The position numbers and the translations under genes are program-made. The notes under the pieces are model-generated. The model made no database searches. It was not told the DNA's origin and was given only the letters and a program-made list of their open reading frames with translations. A DNA stretch of 41,894 bases, from assembly GCA_014621425.1 (NCBI GenBank), contig JAANBB010000361.1, forward strand, positions 1 through 41,894, read 5' to 3'. Positions 8,919-19,542 of the stretch are shown here, in pieces; within the stretch, counting starts at the first letter, position 1, and each line of letters starts with the position of its first letter. This stretch comes from Cylindrodendrum hubeiense (Eukaryota > Ascomycota > Sordariomycetes > Hypocreales > Nectriaceae).

Positions 8919-10545
8919 ATGGATTCCCAAGAGTTTCGCGAAGCGGCCAAGGCGGCCATTGACGAGAGTAGGTGTTGCTGCTACCCCTCCCCCGCACTCC
9001 GCTTTCCGGAACGACGTGACAAAACACCAAAAGAAACATCACCAAGTCGTCGACCTCAATTGGCGAGGAACCAACGCTGACAGCCATTCGCCGTAGTCAC
9101 CGAGTACTACGACAATGTCGCCTCTCACCGCGTCGTCTCAGACGTCAAGCCGGGCTACCTGCGCCCGCTGCTCCCGGCCTCGGCGCCGCTGGACCCGGAG
9201 CCGTGGTCGGCCATCCACGCCGACGTGCAGTCCAAGATCCTGCCCGGCATCACGCACTGGGCCAGCCCCGCGCTTCATGGCCTTCTTCCCCTGCTCCGGC
9301 AGCTACCCGGCCGCCCTGGCCGAGATGTACTCCAACACCTTCAACGGCGCCCACTTCAACTGGATCTGCAGCCCGGCCGTCACCGAGCTCGAGACGGTCG
9401 TCATGGACTGGCTCGCCCAGGCGCTGGCGCTGCCCGAGTGCTACCTGAGTGGCGGCAGCACCCACGGCGGCGGTGTCATCCACGGTAGCGCCAGTGAGGC
9501 TATCCTGACCGTCATGTGCGCAGCTCGCGACAAGTACCTCAACGCTGTCACGGCCGGGCTCCCTGCCGACAGCGAGGAGAAGGAGGAAGCCACCTGGAAA
9601 CACCGCAGCAAGCTCGTGGCCATGGGCAGCGCGGGCGCCCACTCGAGCACCAAGAAGGCGGCCCAGATCCTCGGCGTCCGCTTCGTCACGGTCCCCATCG
9701 ATGAGGATGCCAGCTTTGCCATGACTGGCGCTGCCGTGGCCAAGACTGTCGCCGACCTACGCGCCCGCGGCCTCGAGCCCTTCTACCTGACCGCCAGCCT
9801 GGGAACTACCGATGTCGCCGCCGTAGACGACTTCGCCGGTATCGCCGAGGTGCTCTCCCCGACGGCCGGGACAGCCCAGGATATCTGGGTCCACGTTGAC
9901 GCCGCCTATGCCGGCTCTGCGCTGATCCTCGAGGAGAACCAGCCGCTGACCACGCCGCTCGCCCACTTCCACTCGTTCAACTTCAACCCGCACAAGTGGC
10001 TGCTCACCACCTTCGACTGCTCGGCCGTGTGGGTGCGCAGCCGCGCCTGGCTCATCTCGGCCCTGAGCATCAAGCCGCACTACCTGCGCAACGAGTTCAG
10101 CGACAACGAGCTGGTGACCGACTACCGCGACTGGCAGATCCCCCTGGGCCGCCGCTTCCGCTCGCTCAAGCTGTGGTTCGTGCTGCGCAGCTATGGCATC
10201 CGCGGCCTGCAGGCGCACATCCGCCGCGGAGTCGTCCTGGGCGAGAGCCTCGAGGCTAAGCTGAAGAGCCGGCCGGACCTGTTCTCCATCTTCACGCCCG
10301 CGCGCTTCGGCCTCGTCACGCTGCGAGTAGCGGGCGCCGACGAGGACGAGGTCAACGCCCGCACCGAGCGTGTGTACGAGGGCATCAACGCCGACGGCGA
10401 GTTCTACCTGACCAGCACCATGGTCAACGGCAAGTTTGCCATCCGCGTGTGTACCGGTGTTGAGCGTGTGGCCGAGGAGCATGTCCAGCGACTGTTTGAT
10501 ATACTGGTGGAAAGGGCCGGTGCTGAGGTGGGCAAGAAGGCTTGA
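8919..10545 (+). CDS. Aromatic-L-amino-acid decarboxylase (PLP group II), with one frame break
   Basis: Exon 1 is 8919-8967, starting M-D-S-Q-E-F-R. A 129-bp intron (gtaggt...tag, 8968-9096) follows, then the frame continues as I-T-E-Y-Y-D-N, V-K-P-G-Y-L-R-P-L-L-P and I-L-P-G-I-T-H-W-A-S-P. At about 9267-9270 the frame must shift by one base to continue as R-F-M-A-F-F-P, F-N-W-I-C-S-P-A, H-V-D-A-A-Y-A-G-S and N-P-H-K-W. The Lys of N-P-H-K-W (about residue 316) binds pyridoxal phosphate, and the preceding H-V-D-A-A-Y is the cofactor-aspartate motif. Corrected length is about 498 residues, normal for DOPA/tyrosine/tryptophan decarboxylases. The reaction would be decarboxylation of an aromatic amino acid to its amine in the cytosol; the substrate cannot be read from sequence. 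All conserved blocks are intact on either side, so the shift is either a single-base sequencing error or a very young inactivating insertion. Confidence 0.85.
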
Positions 10546-10580
10546 GTCTGAGAAGATGAGACAGAGGATGAGTTTGAGAG

Positions 10581-10640
10581 GAGGAGTCTAAGAAGAGGAG
10601 TCTAAGAGGAGGAGTCTAAGAGGAGGAGTCTAAGAGGAGG
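10581..10640 (+). repeat. 14-bp purine-rich tandem repeat downstream of the decarboxylase
   Basis: Four tandem copies of gaggagtctaagag (the first ends in aa), followed by gagg, begin about 35 bp after the decarboxylase stop codon. One strand is almost all purine. The repeat lies in the probable 3' UTR. Confidence 0.85.
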
Positions 10641-10922
10641 ATGGAAACGTATGGTCAAGGGTTGGCTGGACTCTAGACAGGACAAGGAGTTGGATAGATG
10701 CCCACTGGGTTTGGGTCCATTGGAACACCTCGCATGCAAGCGATATGAATTAAATACCATCCATACACCGTTAAATTTCACGAAACCTAGCGTACAACTA
10801 ATCTGTCGAACTCAAGGTAATCTTGAAGGCCATGTCCCCTCGTTAATATTCGTCCCATATCGTACATTACCACCGCACGACTCAACGATGTCCCGACCAA
10901 TACACGTATCATTTATCTGTCA

Positions 10923-11333
10923 TCAACGCCACGTTGATCTCCCCCTTTTTGGACCATACTCATAGTATCTCTCGTCAACAACCCCATCACCGCTAGTATC
11001 AAATCGTACCCTGTCCCTCTCCCTCTCCCTCCTCGACCGTCGGCGGGTCGGTGACTTCTCGTGGGAATGCACGCTCCCATCGTCGCTCCCATCGGGGCTC
11101 GCCTCTCTGCGTTCCTCTTGTTCATGAGCTTCGCTCCGCCGACGAGATTTGTCCAAGTTGCGGTCCAACCATGTCAGCGTGCCGACGAGAGCGAGGACGA
11201 TGCCGGGCGTCCAGTCGAAGCCGTTTTCTTTCTCGCGAATCTGGGGTTGCTCGTGGGCGCGAGGTTGATGAGGGCGTGAGCGGCGGGAGGGCTTGCTCCG
11301 AGGAGGAGCGGAGGTGGCATAGCGCCTTGCCAT
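10923..11333 (-). CDS. Small single-TM protein, function unknown
   Basis: Intronless 136-residue frame with an ATG at 11333, read leftwards to a TGA at 10923. The N-terminus is basic and Arg/Pro/Ser-rich. A hydrophobic stretch W-T-P-G-I-V-L-A-L-V-G-T-L-T-W-L (about residues 41-56) would span a membrane once. It is followed by a highly charged tail with Arg/Glu-Arg runs and an unusually ordered end (D-T-S-G-D-G-V-V-D-E-R-Y-Y-E-Y-G-P-K-R-G-R). The tail segment D-T-S-G-D-G-V-V-D-E has the spacing of an EF-hand-like acidic loop, but a single weak resemblance is not proof. It looks like a real small membrane-anchored protein because composition is consistent throughout and the C-terminal block is non-random. 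I do not recognise a characterised family. Confidence 0.55.
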   Translation of the reverse strand: MARRYATSAPPRSKPSRRSRPHQPRAHEQPQIREKENGFDWTPGIVLALVGTLTWLDRNLDKSRRRSEAHEQEERREASPDGSDDGSVHSHEKSPTRRRSRRERERDRVRFDTSGDGVVDERYYEYGPKRGRSTWR

Positions 11334-12087
11334 GGTGGAGGTGGTGGTGGAATATTCGCTTGGTGTTGGAGTGCAGCAGTGCTACAGTAGATGTGGTTGA
11401 AGATAGTATGCTTTGATGATCAACAGTGAATCTGGCGAAGCAGGCCTGTCACTGGAATATTTATACACAGGTGTAAGGAGGTGCAACATCAGCGACACGC
11501 CTTAGATGAGCGTCCCCGATCACCGACGTCAGCTGCGGTCGCCGTGTGGTCTGGGGTTGAAACACAACCACCCTCCCTTCGATAGAGGAATGCCTCGAGG
11601 TCATTATAGCCTTCTTACTGGACCCCCGAAAGCTGCCTCTGAGCATCTCGCCCCGAAATATCCTGCCCAAACTGCGCCAGGCCAATCACTACCAACCAGG
11701 TGTGTTAGACCGAATCCTCGGGCTGTGGGTGACGCCAGCGCTGAGACATCCCGGGGTTCTATTCGATGCGGGGATCATGGTCCGGAATGACAAGGGTTGC
11801 GGTATGGTGTCGTGATGTCACAATTGACGTCTGCGCTGATCACAACCGTCATCCTGAAACTTGCACTCACTCACTCACGCTCACTCAAATTAGACATGTA
11901 GCGCACCCATTCACCATATCTAGTGCGAAGGGGGGGTTGCAAATTGGAGACACTGAATCGGTGGATTGTATTGCTGCTCCCTGGCTGTCTCCCATCCATC
12001 GGCATGTGCGCTCTATCTCTATCATATGACACTACTAGTCTATGCCTGCTCTGAACATTGAACAGAGCTGTCTAAAACGAACATAAA
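11334..12087. other. Intergenic region between the small protein and NTE1
   Basis: About 750 bp. It should contain the promoter of the minus-strand small gene on its left side and the 3' UTR of NTE1 on its right. A short actc(actc)n simple repeat occurs at about 11865-11885. No gene, RNA or mobile element is visible. Confidence 0.6.
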
Positions 12088-15000
12088 TCAAATGCTGGCT
12101 CGTCGAGGAGCCATTGTTCGATGCAGTGCACGCTTAGCTTCAGTTTCCTCTACCAGTGGCAGCACTCCTTGTTCCCTCATCTTCTGAAGAAAGTCCTGTG
12201 CGTATTTATACCCAAGCAGATATAGCTCGTCAAACTTGTGGAAATCAAGCGTCCCGTAGTCATCGATCGGGGGCCGCATGTAGATGCATCCCGCCATCGT
12301 CTTGGCACGCTCCAGCGCATCGACACTGGACACATACGCAAGCCGGGCCTGGATCTCAGCCAGCGTCGGGGGATTAGGATGCGATGAGAAGGGGTTCCAT
12401 CGATTGAAGAATGCCCACGCTCCTGATAGCGAGTCGCCATAAGTCTGAGGCGTGTTGTCGTCCAGCGCCCCCACATCGACCGCGAAAATGATGTCTACTC
12501 CCAAGCCCTTCATGTGAGACACCGTGAGGTTGTCGACATAGCCACCGTCCAGCAGCATGCTGCCCTCATCACAAAGGGGGGGAAGCAATCCAGCAAGCGA
12601 CATGGATGCTCGGATATATCGCCATGCGTATCCACTGGTGTGGAATTCAGCTCGACTCTTGCTGATGTTGGTCGTGTTGCAGTAGTACTCCAGCCAAAAG
12701 TCCTCAATCTGGGTGTCACCAAATGCCTTGAAGATGCCGCGGTTGAACTCGTGCCCAGTAGTGTACGAGGCTGACGGGTAAGTCAGGTCTAGCGCAAATC
12801 GCCAGAGACTGGCCATGCGGCCAGCAAACTTCTTGGCAAACCCGAACATGGGCACAACGTCTGCGTGTCGGGCATACAGAGCCCCGACAAAGGCGCCAAT
12901 GGATGTGCCACCAATCAGGTCAATGGGAATGCCGGCTTCTTCCATGGCTCTGATAATACCAATCTGTGTCATGCCTCTCGCTCCGCCTCCACCAAGTACG
13001 AGGCCAATCGACTTGCCACACAGACGACGTGCCAGTCGATGGAAATCGCCCTTGAAAGAATTATCTGGCGAGTAATATGGTGTGTGGTGCACCTTTCTCG
13101 ATGTGTACTTCTGGATCTCTGCCTGTAACACCTGAACTCGTTCTTTCAGTGCCTGACCAAGCTTCTTGGAACGAGGATGCACGGGCATCTCATTGGTCCG
13201 GAAGGCCATTTGGATGTGATAGTGACCACCATTGATCCATACTCGGTTCTGAAGCCATGATCTGGTCAAGCCGGGTCGAGAGAACCGTTCTGCATGCAGC
13301 AGAACCAGCATTTTCCTTGCTGTCGACTTCATCCCCAACATGAACCGCTCGTATTCACCGATGGCTGGAGAACCCTCAGCCAGCCCAACGAGAAGAATGC
13401 TATCCGCTTGCGTAATGCAAGTCTGGGTCCATGGCGAGTTGACGTTGGTATCTAGTGGCGAGCCACAATATTAGCCTCGAGACTCTACTCTTAGAGTGCA
13501 AGAAAGAATGGGTAAGGTAAAATGTTCAGGAAAAAATTAGAGTTTATGAACCAGCATCGGACTTTGCCTCTGGCATGGGTTTTCTCATCATAAAAGGATT
13601 GTTAAAGGAAATGAGTGAGGAAGCTTACCTGCGACATATACCACGAGTCCATATTTCTCTTCAAGATCCGCCAGGTATTGGGAGAGCTTCAGCTTTCCAA
13701 TCTTGTTGAACGCATGTTTTCCCAAGTGATTCATAATTGCAGCGTGATTGAGCGAAGTAGCCCCATTGGCAGGCCCAACCTGTGACAAGGCATTCATCAG
13801 GTGGTTCCCAAAATCAATGACTGGCACACCTGCAGTCACTGGCAAAATGGCAACTGTGCGAATATTCATTGTCGACTTCCGCATGTTGGTTGTTGGACCG
13901 ACACCCAGGTCCTTGGCAGACCGGTTTGACGAGTCATCGACGACTGCTCTCATGCGGGATGCAATGATCTTGGAGATCTTGATGGTAATGTTTGGATGCT
14001 CCTGCGCCAAACTGTTGAAAAGAGTGCGAGGGAACTTGACCAGCTCCGTGTCTCGGATAGCGTGTAACGTTCCTGGGCGAGCACTTTCAGTGAGCACCTC
14101 AAGCTCACCTACACTCTCTCCTTGTCCAAATTCTGCCCGAGATGCCACTCCACCGTCCTTGCGATCTTGTACCAGTCGCAGACGACCGTTGAGAACGATG
14201 TAGATGGCCTCACTTTCATCGCCTTCGTGGAAGAGCACCTGTCCTGCATTGACTTGAACCCATTCCAGAGCAAAGTCAATGTGGAGGATTAGGCGTGGCA
14301 GGATGTTCGTCAGCCTCTTGGCCATCGTAAGAAGCACGATGGGGTATCGGTCCACAATTCGTTCCAGTGAAGCTCGAGGCAAGAAGCCGACATATACATC
14401 CGTTTTTGCGACCACGTCGATAAATGACCTGTACGAGGACACACTGCCGACATACCCAGCCAACCCTCCAGGCTTAACGAGGGCGACGCTCCGACGACGC
14501 GATTTGCCTTGATTCTGAGATTCAGCCCAATCGCGCGCAGCTTCAGTCTTTGCCAAGTTTGGGAATGAGCCCATCGAGGATGGTTCTGGAGAAGAGGGCC
14601 CGCGGCGGAAGGAGCCAGGACCAGTGGCTTGGAGAATGTTGTGCGAATCTTCTTCGCCGCTCGCTCCAATGTCCAAGAAACCATCAATAACATAGTATAA
14701 ACCAGGGTTCCGTTCCCCCTGCTCTACCAGGACAGAGCCTTTGGGGAAGAAGACGATTTCGACCTCGTCTTTCATGTCATGAGCGAGCGCTTGCGCATTC
14801 GGTGGCGTATGAAGAGCCATACCACTCGAGGTAAGCGACTCTGTGTCCCCATCAGCGGAGCCATCATAGGGTCCCATGAATCCAAATGCATTGGTATTCG
14901 TGAAAAAGGCCTTTGACCGCCTCTGATCAAAGGATACCAGTCGAGGGGAGGCTTCTATCGACTCCGGCTCTCTCGAGACGCTGCCACTCGAATCCAGACC

Positions 15001-16886
15001 CAGCGTCTTGAACATGCACTCCAAGATGGAAGCTCTGAACAGGTTGTCCTCATCGACAGATTCGCGCGCATCAATCGAGATGCGGGCGTGTCTTTGAGGG
15101 TCAAAGGAATTGTTGAGAGACCGGTCATCCATTGGATTTGATTCCTGCCGCTTTATTGAAATTCCACTTATCACCGATCGCCGTTCAAGAGGAGATAACG
15201 GGCCCACACCGCGAGCCAACTGAATGTTGGCAAGCAAATCACCAGGACTCGGTGTATGAGGCGATGCGCGTTCACGCGGCGCTGCCAGTGTACTGGTCAC
15301 CATCGATATTGGGCGTTGTTTGGACATTGCCTGTAGCACAGCCTCCTTTCGGAGGGTTGTGCTAGACCTTCTGCGCCGATTGGCTCCAGCATTGTGCAGG
15401 GCTATGCCTTTGGTCTCCTCGTCCTCACCAAGACGTTCTCGTTCACGACTAAACTTCTCCTTGAGCCTCGCCAATGCGTCGCCCCGCAGAATGTTGGGAA
15501 GTTGGCACATGGTATACTTGACCATGTTCTTTTCGGTCTGTAGAACCTCCCCGGTCAAGCCAAGGTAGTTGAAAGCCTGAGAGAGGGTCACTCTCTGGAA
15601 TCGGGAAAGGATAACATGAACGATGTGTGAGGTTGCCTTGGGATAGATCTTGATCAATCGCCGAAAGGCACTCGCAGGGATGATGGCAATGGTAGTATCC
15701 ACAGTAGCCCGAGCAATGATGTCTGGGTGTGCAGATCCAGACGTAGCCCTGTGGTGTAGGTTTGGCCGGGTCGTTCCACTCTGCATGGGCTCATCAAGGG
15801 ACATGTGTGGGATCCTCGCAGACCTTTGGCCACTCTCAGGGCTGTGATGACCAAGACTACCGTGTGCATCATCAGGGTTGGCTTCATCGTGCATCTGAGG
15901 TGTGGTCGGCATCGACATGTGAACATCGGCAGGGGTGTGGTTCATATTGCTCTTGGAGAAAACCGGGTGCTTGGCGCCACTGCTTCTCCCTGAAGGCATC
16001 GGAGAGTCTTCTTCATTCGGCTGCAGCTTGATGTCCTCAGTAAAAAGCGACATGATGGAAAACAACGAAGACATGGGAGCTCCGTTCCTAACTTCTGTCA
16101 GAAGCTGGTATGTTTGCTGACCGGGTGCAGCCTCGTCCTCATCGGACGAGTCCATATTGAGGTCGTTGCGAGACGCCGCTGCAGCTCGCGGTCCTCGACC
16201 AGACTTGACGAAAATTTCGACCAGACCATCGACGACGATACAGAACCCCTTCTCCTCTTCGAGGTCGATCGTCTCGCCAGCGATGAGTTTCCTGGTCTGC
16301 ATGCTCCGGGTCAACTCGTGGAAGACCGGACGCTCCAGGTATCCGAAAATCTTGATGGCACTTAAGAACTCATCCAGATAGCTAGACAAGCCCGATTTTG
16401 TGCCCTCCTCATGGGTGTCAGGGAAGAGATCGATTTCCGGTTCCTTCCGCTGTGGCTCTGGTGGCAAGCGGGAGTACATGTTGAGGATTCGATACCTGAC
16501 GACCCAGCTAACGGCCGAGACGAGGGCGGCCATGATGAACATGCTTTAGTGGCAAGTCAGTATATGAGATGCGTTAGAGTGATGCGGGTAGCATACAGCG
16601 TCGTGGCATTCATGGTCACTGTCCAGCTTGTGGAGAACAAGGTGAACAGGAGGGTGGGAACGTTAATCGTCGCGATCCGGATGACCCAATAAAGGATCGT
16701 CGAGACGATATGGAGGGTGAGCCAAATGAGCCACCCAAAGAGCCCGAGCCAGCTGGACGAGGTTTGGGTGGCCACTTCTGCGGAAACAGAGCTCATGTCG
16801 GCTGGAAGCGACGAGCTGAGAGCGAGGGCGACGCTCTCGGTGACGGCACTGGCCACCTGGGCGGCATTTGACAGGTCAGATGCCAT
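12088..16886 (-). CDS. NTE1: Lysophospholipase NTE1 (patatin-like, neuropathy target esterase family)
   Basis: Three exons: 16886-16597, 16543-13629 and 13451-12088, with introns of 53 bp (gtatgc...aaag) and 177 bp (gtaagc...ctag). Product is about 1522 residues, normal for fungal NTE1. The ATG at 16886 was chosen because the open frame further upstream lacks an ATG. N-terminal hydrophobic segments (about 45-110) anchor it to the ER. Three cyclic-nucleotide-binding-like domains follow, seen as [23 protein letters not shown] and [11 protein letters not shown]. The patatin domain has the oxyanion hole G-G-G-G-A-R-G (about 1222), nucleophile Ser in G-T-S-I-G (about 1252) and the Asp of D-G-G (about 1370), so the Ser-Asp dyad is complete. 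It deacylates lysophosphatidylcholine and phosphatidylcholine to glycerophosphocholine. Divergent from GPN2. Confidence 0.95.
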
Positions 16887-17379
16887 GGCTGAAGATGTTG
16901 CTGCGCATGGTAGCGTAGCATCATGGGACGGCCCGCGTAGGGAGCGGAGGAGAGGGGGGAGGGAGAGGCTCGAGGCCAAGGGAGAGAGCGGGCTTGACGA
17001 GTTTTATTGTGAAGCAGGGAAAAATGCTGAAGGCCGTGGCTGGGCGCCTGCTTTTCAAGGGCCCCGGCAGCTTAGCTTGTGACGCGGAGCTTTTGGAGCT
17101 CGCCGGCCGAGGTTTCGCCGGCTACCCCACCAGCCACTGAGTTTGCCCATGTGCAGTGTGGAGGGGCTGTCTGTCGCCGTCTTCCGCCACCTAGTTGCCG
17201 TTAGAAGCAAGAGATCCCACTTCTCACGACAATTAGTCAGGCTTCTGACTGGTTTCTTTGGTGCTAGAAACCGACAGCCAAGTATCACCTGTTCGCGCTG
17301 CAAGCCTAGCTGTTCTGCGCCTGCGTTCTACCATGTACCCTTGATCCACTCGCGACCATCCCGTCGCGAAACCTTCCAG
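16887..17379. promoter_or_regulatory. Shared divergent promoter region, NTE1 and GPN2
   Basis: The 493 bp between the two start codons must carry both promoters. A C/T-rich tract on the NTE1 coding strand (about 16930-16975) lies just upstream of its ATG and is typical of fungal 5' leaders. No clear TATA box is visible for either gene. Confidence 0.5.
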
Positions 17380-18571
17380 ATGCCCTTCGCGCAACTCGTC
17401 CTCGGCAGCCCCGGCTCTGGCAAGAGTACCTACTGTGATGGCAGTCAGTTTCCCCATTCCAGGCACTTATCCTAGGCTTCCCCTGCTGACATGTCCGTAT
17501 GAAGTGCACCAGTTTCTGGGCGCCATCGGGCGTGCGTGCTCCGTCGTAAACCTCGACCCGGCCAACGACCACACCAACTACCCGGTCGCCCTCGATATCC
17601 GCAACCTCGTCAAGCTCGAAGATATTATGCGCGATGACAAGTTGGGTCCCAACGGTGGCATCTTGTATGCTTTAGAAGAGCTGGAACACAACTTTGAGTG
17701 GCTGGAAGAGGGACTGAAGGAGTTTGGAGAAGACTATGTTCTCTTCGACTGTCCTGGACAGGTCGAGCTCTACACACACCACAACTCTCTGAGGAACATC
17801 TTCTACAAACTCCAGAAGCTTGGCTTTAGAGTTGGTTCTCGCCCCAGACGCCGGGTTTCCTGATTTGCTAACCATGTCCAGTTTGTCACGGTCCACCTCT
17901 CCGATTCCTTCTGCCTGACACAACCTTCCCTCTATGTCTCCAACGTCCTCCTCTCCCTACGAGCCATGATCCAGATGGACATGCCGCACGTCAACATCCT
18001 CTCGAAGATCGACAAAATCTCAGCGTACGATGAGCTGCCCTTCAACCTCGAATACTACACCGACGTCGACGACTTGACGTACTTGACACCTCATCTAGAG
18101 ACGGAGTCACCTGCCCTGCGCAACGAAAAGTTTGGGAGACTGAACGAGGCGGTTGCGAGCTTGATCGAGAGCTATGGTCTCGTTCGGTACGAGGTCCTTG
18201 CGGTCGAGAATAAGAAGAGCATGATGCATATCCTCCGTGTTATTGACCGTGCTGGTGGATATATCTTTGGCGGAGCCGAAGGTGCTAATGACACGGTCTG
18301 GGCCGTCGCCATGAGAGGCGAGTCTTCGATCATGGAGGTGCGGGATATCCAGGAGCGCTGGATCGACCAAAAGGAGGAGTACGATAAGATGGAGCTCGAG
18401 GCAGAGGAGGAGCAGGCACGTATCCAACAGGAGCAGGCCATGGAGATTGAGCAGGCCATGGAGATTGAGCAGTCTCTACCATCTGCCCCAGAGCCTGCGG
18501 GCATGGACCCGGACTTTGGCGACATGTCGGTTCCGGCAAATAGTGGGATAAAGGTCGTTAGAAAGAAATGA
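17380..18571 (+). CDS. GPN2: GPN-loop GTPase 2
   Basis: Three exons: 17380-17443, 17505-17830 and 17882-18571, giving 359 residues. Introns are 61 bp (gtcagt...gaag, ctgac branch) and 51 bp (gttggt...ccag, ctaac branch); the second donor is weak. The P-loop is G-S-P-G-S-G-K-S (9-16), the diagnostic GPN insertion is L-G-P-N-G-G (GPN at 69-71), switch II is F-D-C-P-G-Q-V-E-L, and the guanine-specificity motif is L-S-K-I-D. GPN GTPases act in the cytoplasm in assembly and nuclear import of RNA polymerase II (and III). The family distinction from GPN1/GPN3 rests on overall sequence and size. The C-terminal tail is acidic, Glu/Gln-rich, and contains an internal 6-residue duplication. Ends tail to tail with POP5. 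Confidence 0.92.
18431..18466 (+). repeat. 18-bp tandem duplication in the GPN2 tail
   Basis: Two perfect copies of gagcaggccatggagatt encode E-Q-A-M-E-I twice, inside the charged C-terminal tail of GPN2. The repeat is in frame and probably length-polymorphic. Confidence 0.85.
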
Positions 18572-18578
18572 TACCCGC

Positions 18579-19176
18579 TCAACCATCAGCCATGTCCTCG
18601 TCACTTGATTCATCCGTGATGTCGAGGGACATTTGTTCCTGGGCTTGCAGTGCGCTGGTGAGGGAAGACTTTGCTCCCGAAGCTTCCTCTTTAGCAGCCA
18701 GGATGACCTTTTTGGCCTGTCGGATGGCCTCTTCCTCGGCCTTGCGAATCGTCCCGCTGACACGGACGACGCGGAAGATGCACGGCTTGCCGTCCTTAAC
18801 GGGGACGCGGTCCATGAAGGTCAGAGCAGACCACAGCATTTGGTAGTGGGCTCTCGGACATCGGAGAATGAATGTTGATGTAGCCAGTGACATGTACTTG
18901 ACTGTAATGGACGTGTGAGCATCGAAGACGGAGCTTGAAAGAGAGGCGCTAGGCCGTCATACCTGAGAGGCTTCCCCCGAGTGCACCAGATCCATAGTCA
19001 CCAAATAATGACGCGACCTCGGCCCTGATGCCCTTGAGCAGAGCTTGGGGCGTGAGCCTGTCAAGGGTAGGCTGGTGATGAACCACGCATTGGGGCAGAT
19101 TATCCTTGGCAGCACGGGCGGGATCCGGCGCGTACACAATGTTGACGAGGAGATATCTCTCTTTGATTCGCACCAT
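18579..19176 (-). CDS. POP5: Ribonuclease P/MRP protein subunit Pop5
   Basis: Two exons, 19176-18963 and 18901-18579, with a 61-bp intron (gtatga...acag), giving 178 residues. It starts M-V-R-I-K-E-R-Y-L-L-V-N-I, the hallmark N-terminus of Pop5. The exon junction restores V-K-Y-M-S-L-A-T, and the core block F-I-L-R-C-P-R follows. The C-terminal part is an Ala/Lys/Glu-rich helix ending in an acidic tail (D-E-S-S-D-E-D-M). Pop5 is a core protein of nuclear RNase P (tRNA 5' maturation) and RNase MRP (rRNA processing), with an RRM-like fold that contacts the catalytic RNA. The stop codon is only 7 bp from that of GPN2, so the two transcripts must overlap at their 3' ends. Confidence 0.93.
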
Positions 19177-19542
19177 GATGCGTGACACGCGTAACACGCC
19201 GCGTTGGGGACTGCAAGAAAGGCTGACGTTGGAAGGTCGTGACAATGAGTCGCTTGGTAAAAGTATGAGCTTTGCATGCGCCTGCCAGGCCGTGCGAAAA
19301 TGGATTCGGCGCTCCCCCACGCGCCCCCGAGCCAGTGGGGCCGTAGTCTAGTAAGTCCCCCGCCATCACTATCATCGTCCTCGTCGCCCAATTCAATCGT
19401 AAACTACAACCTCACTTCACCTGAGTGGTGTCAGCGACTCACTGGATCTCGGGTATAAAGACACAGCGTCTCACAATTACCACGTCGTTCTCCTCGTCGA
19501 CAGCCTTGTAACCACTTTGTTTGCCCGCTTCTGCGTCACACC
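19177..19542. promoter_or_regulatory. Shared divergent promoter region, POP5 and cnxE
   Basis: 366 bp between two start codons. A tataaag at 19454-19460 lies 83-89 bp upstream of the cnxE ATG and is the best core element. Nothing comparable is visible for POP5 on the other strand. Confidence 0.5.

Noticed and set aside
8508..8959. Frames on both strands just before the decarboxylase
   Set aside because: They cover the likely promoter and 5' UTR, including the TATA-like element, and show no recognisable domain.
9757..10482. Minus-strand 241-codon frame inside the decarboxylase
   Set aside because: Antisense shadow of a GC-rich gene; the plus strand has all the conserved PLP motifs.
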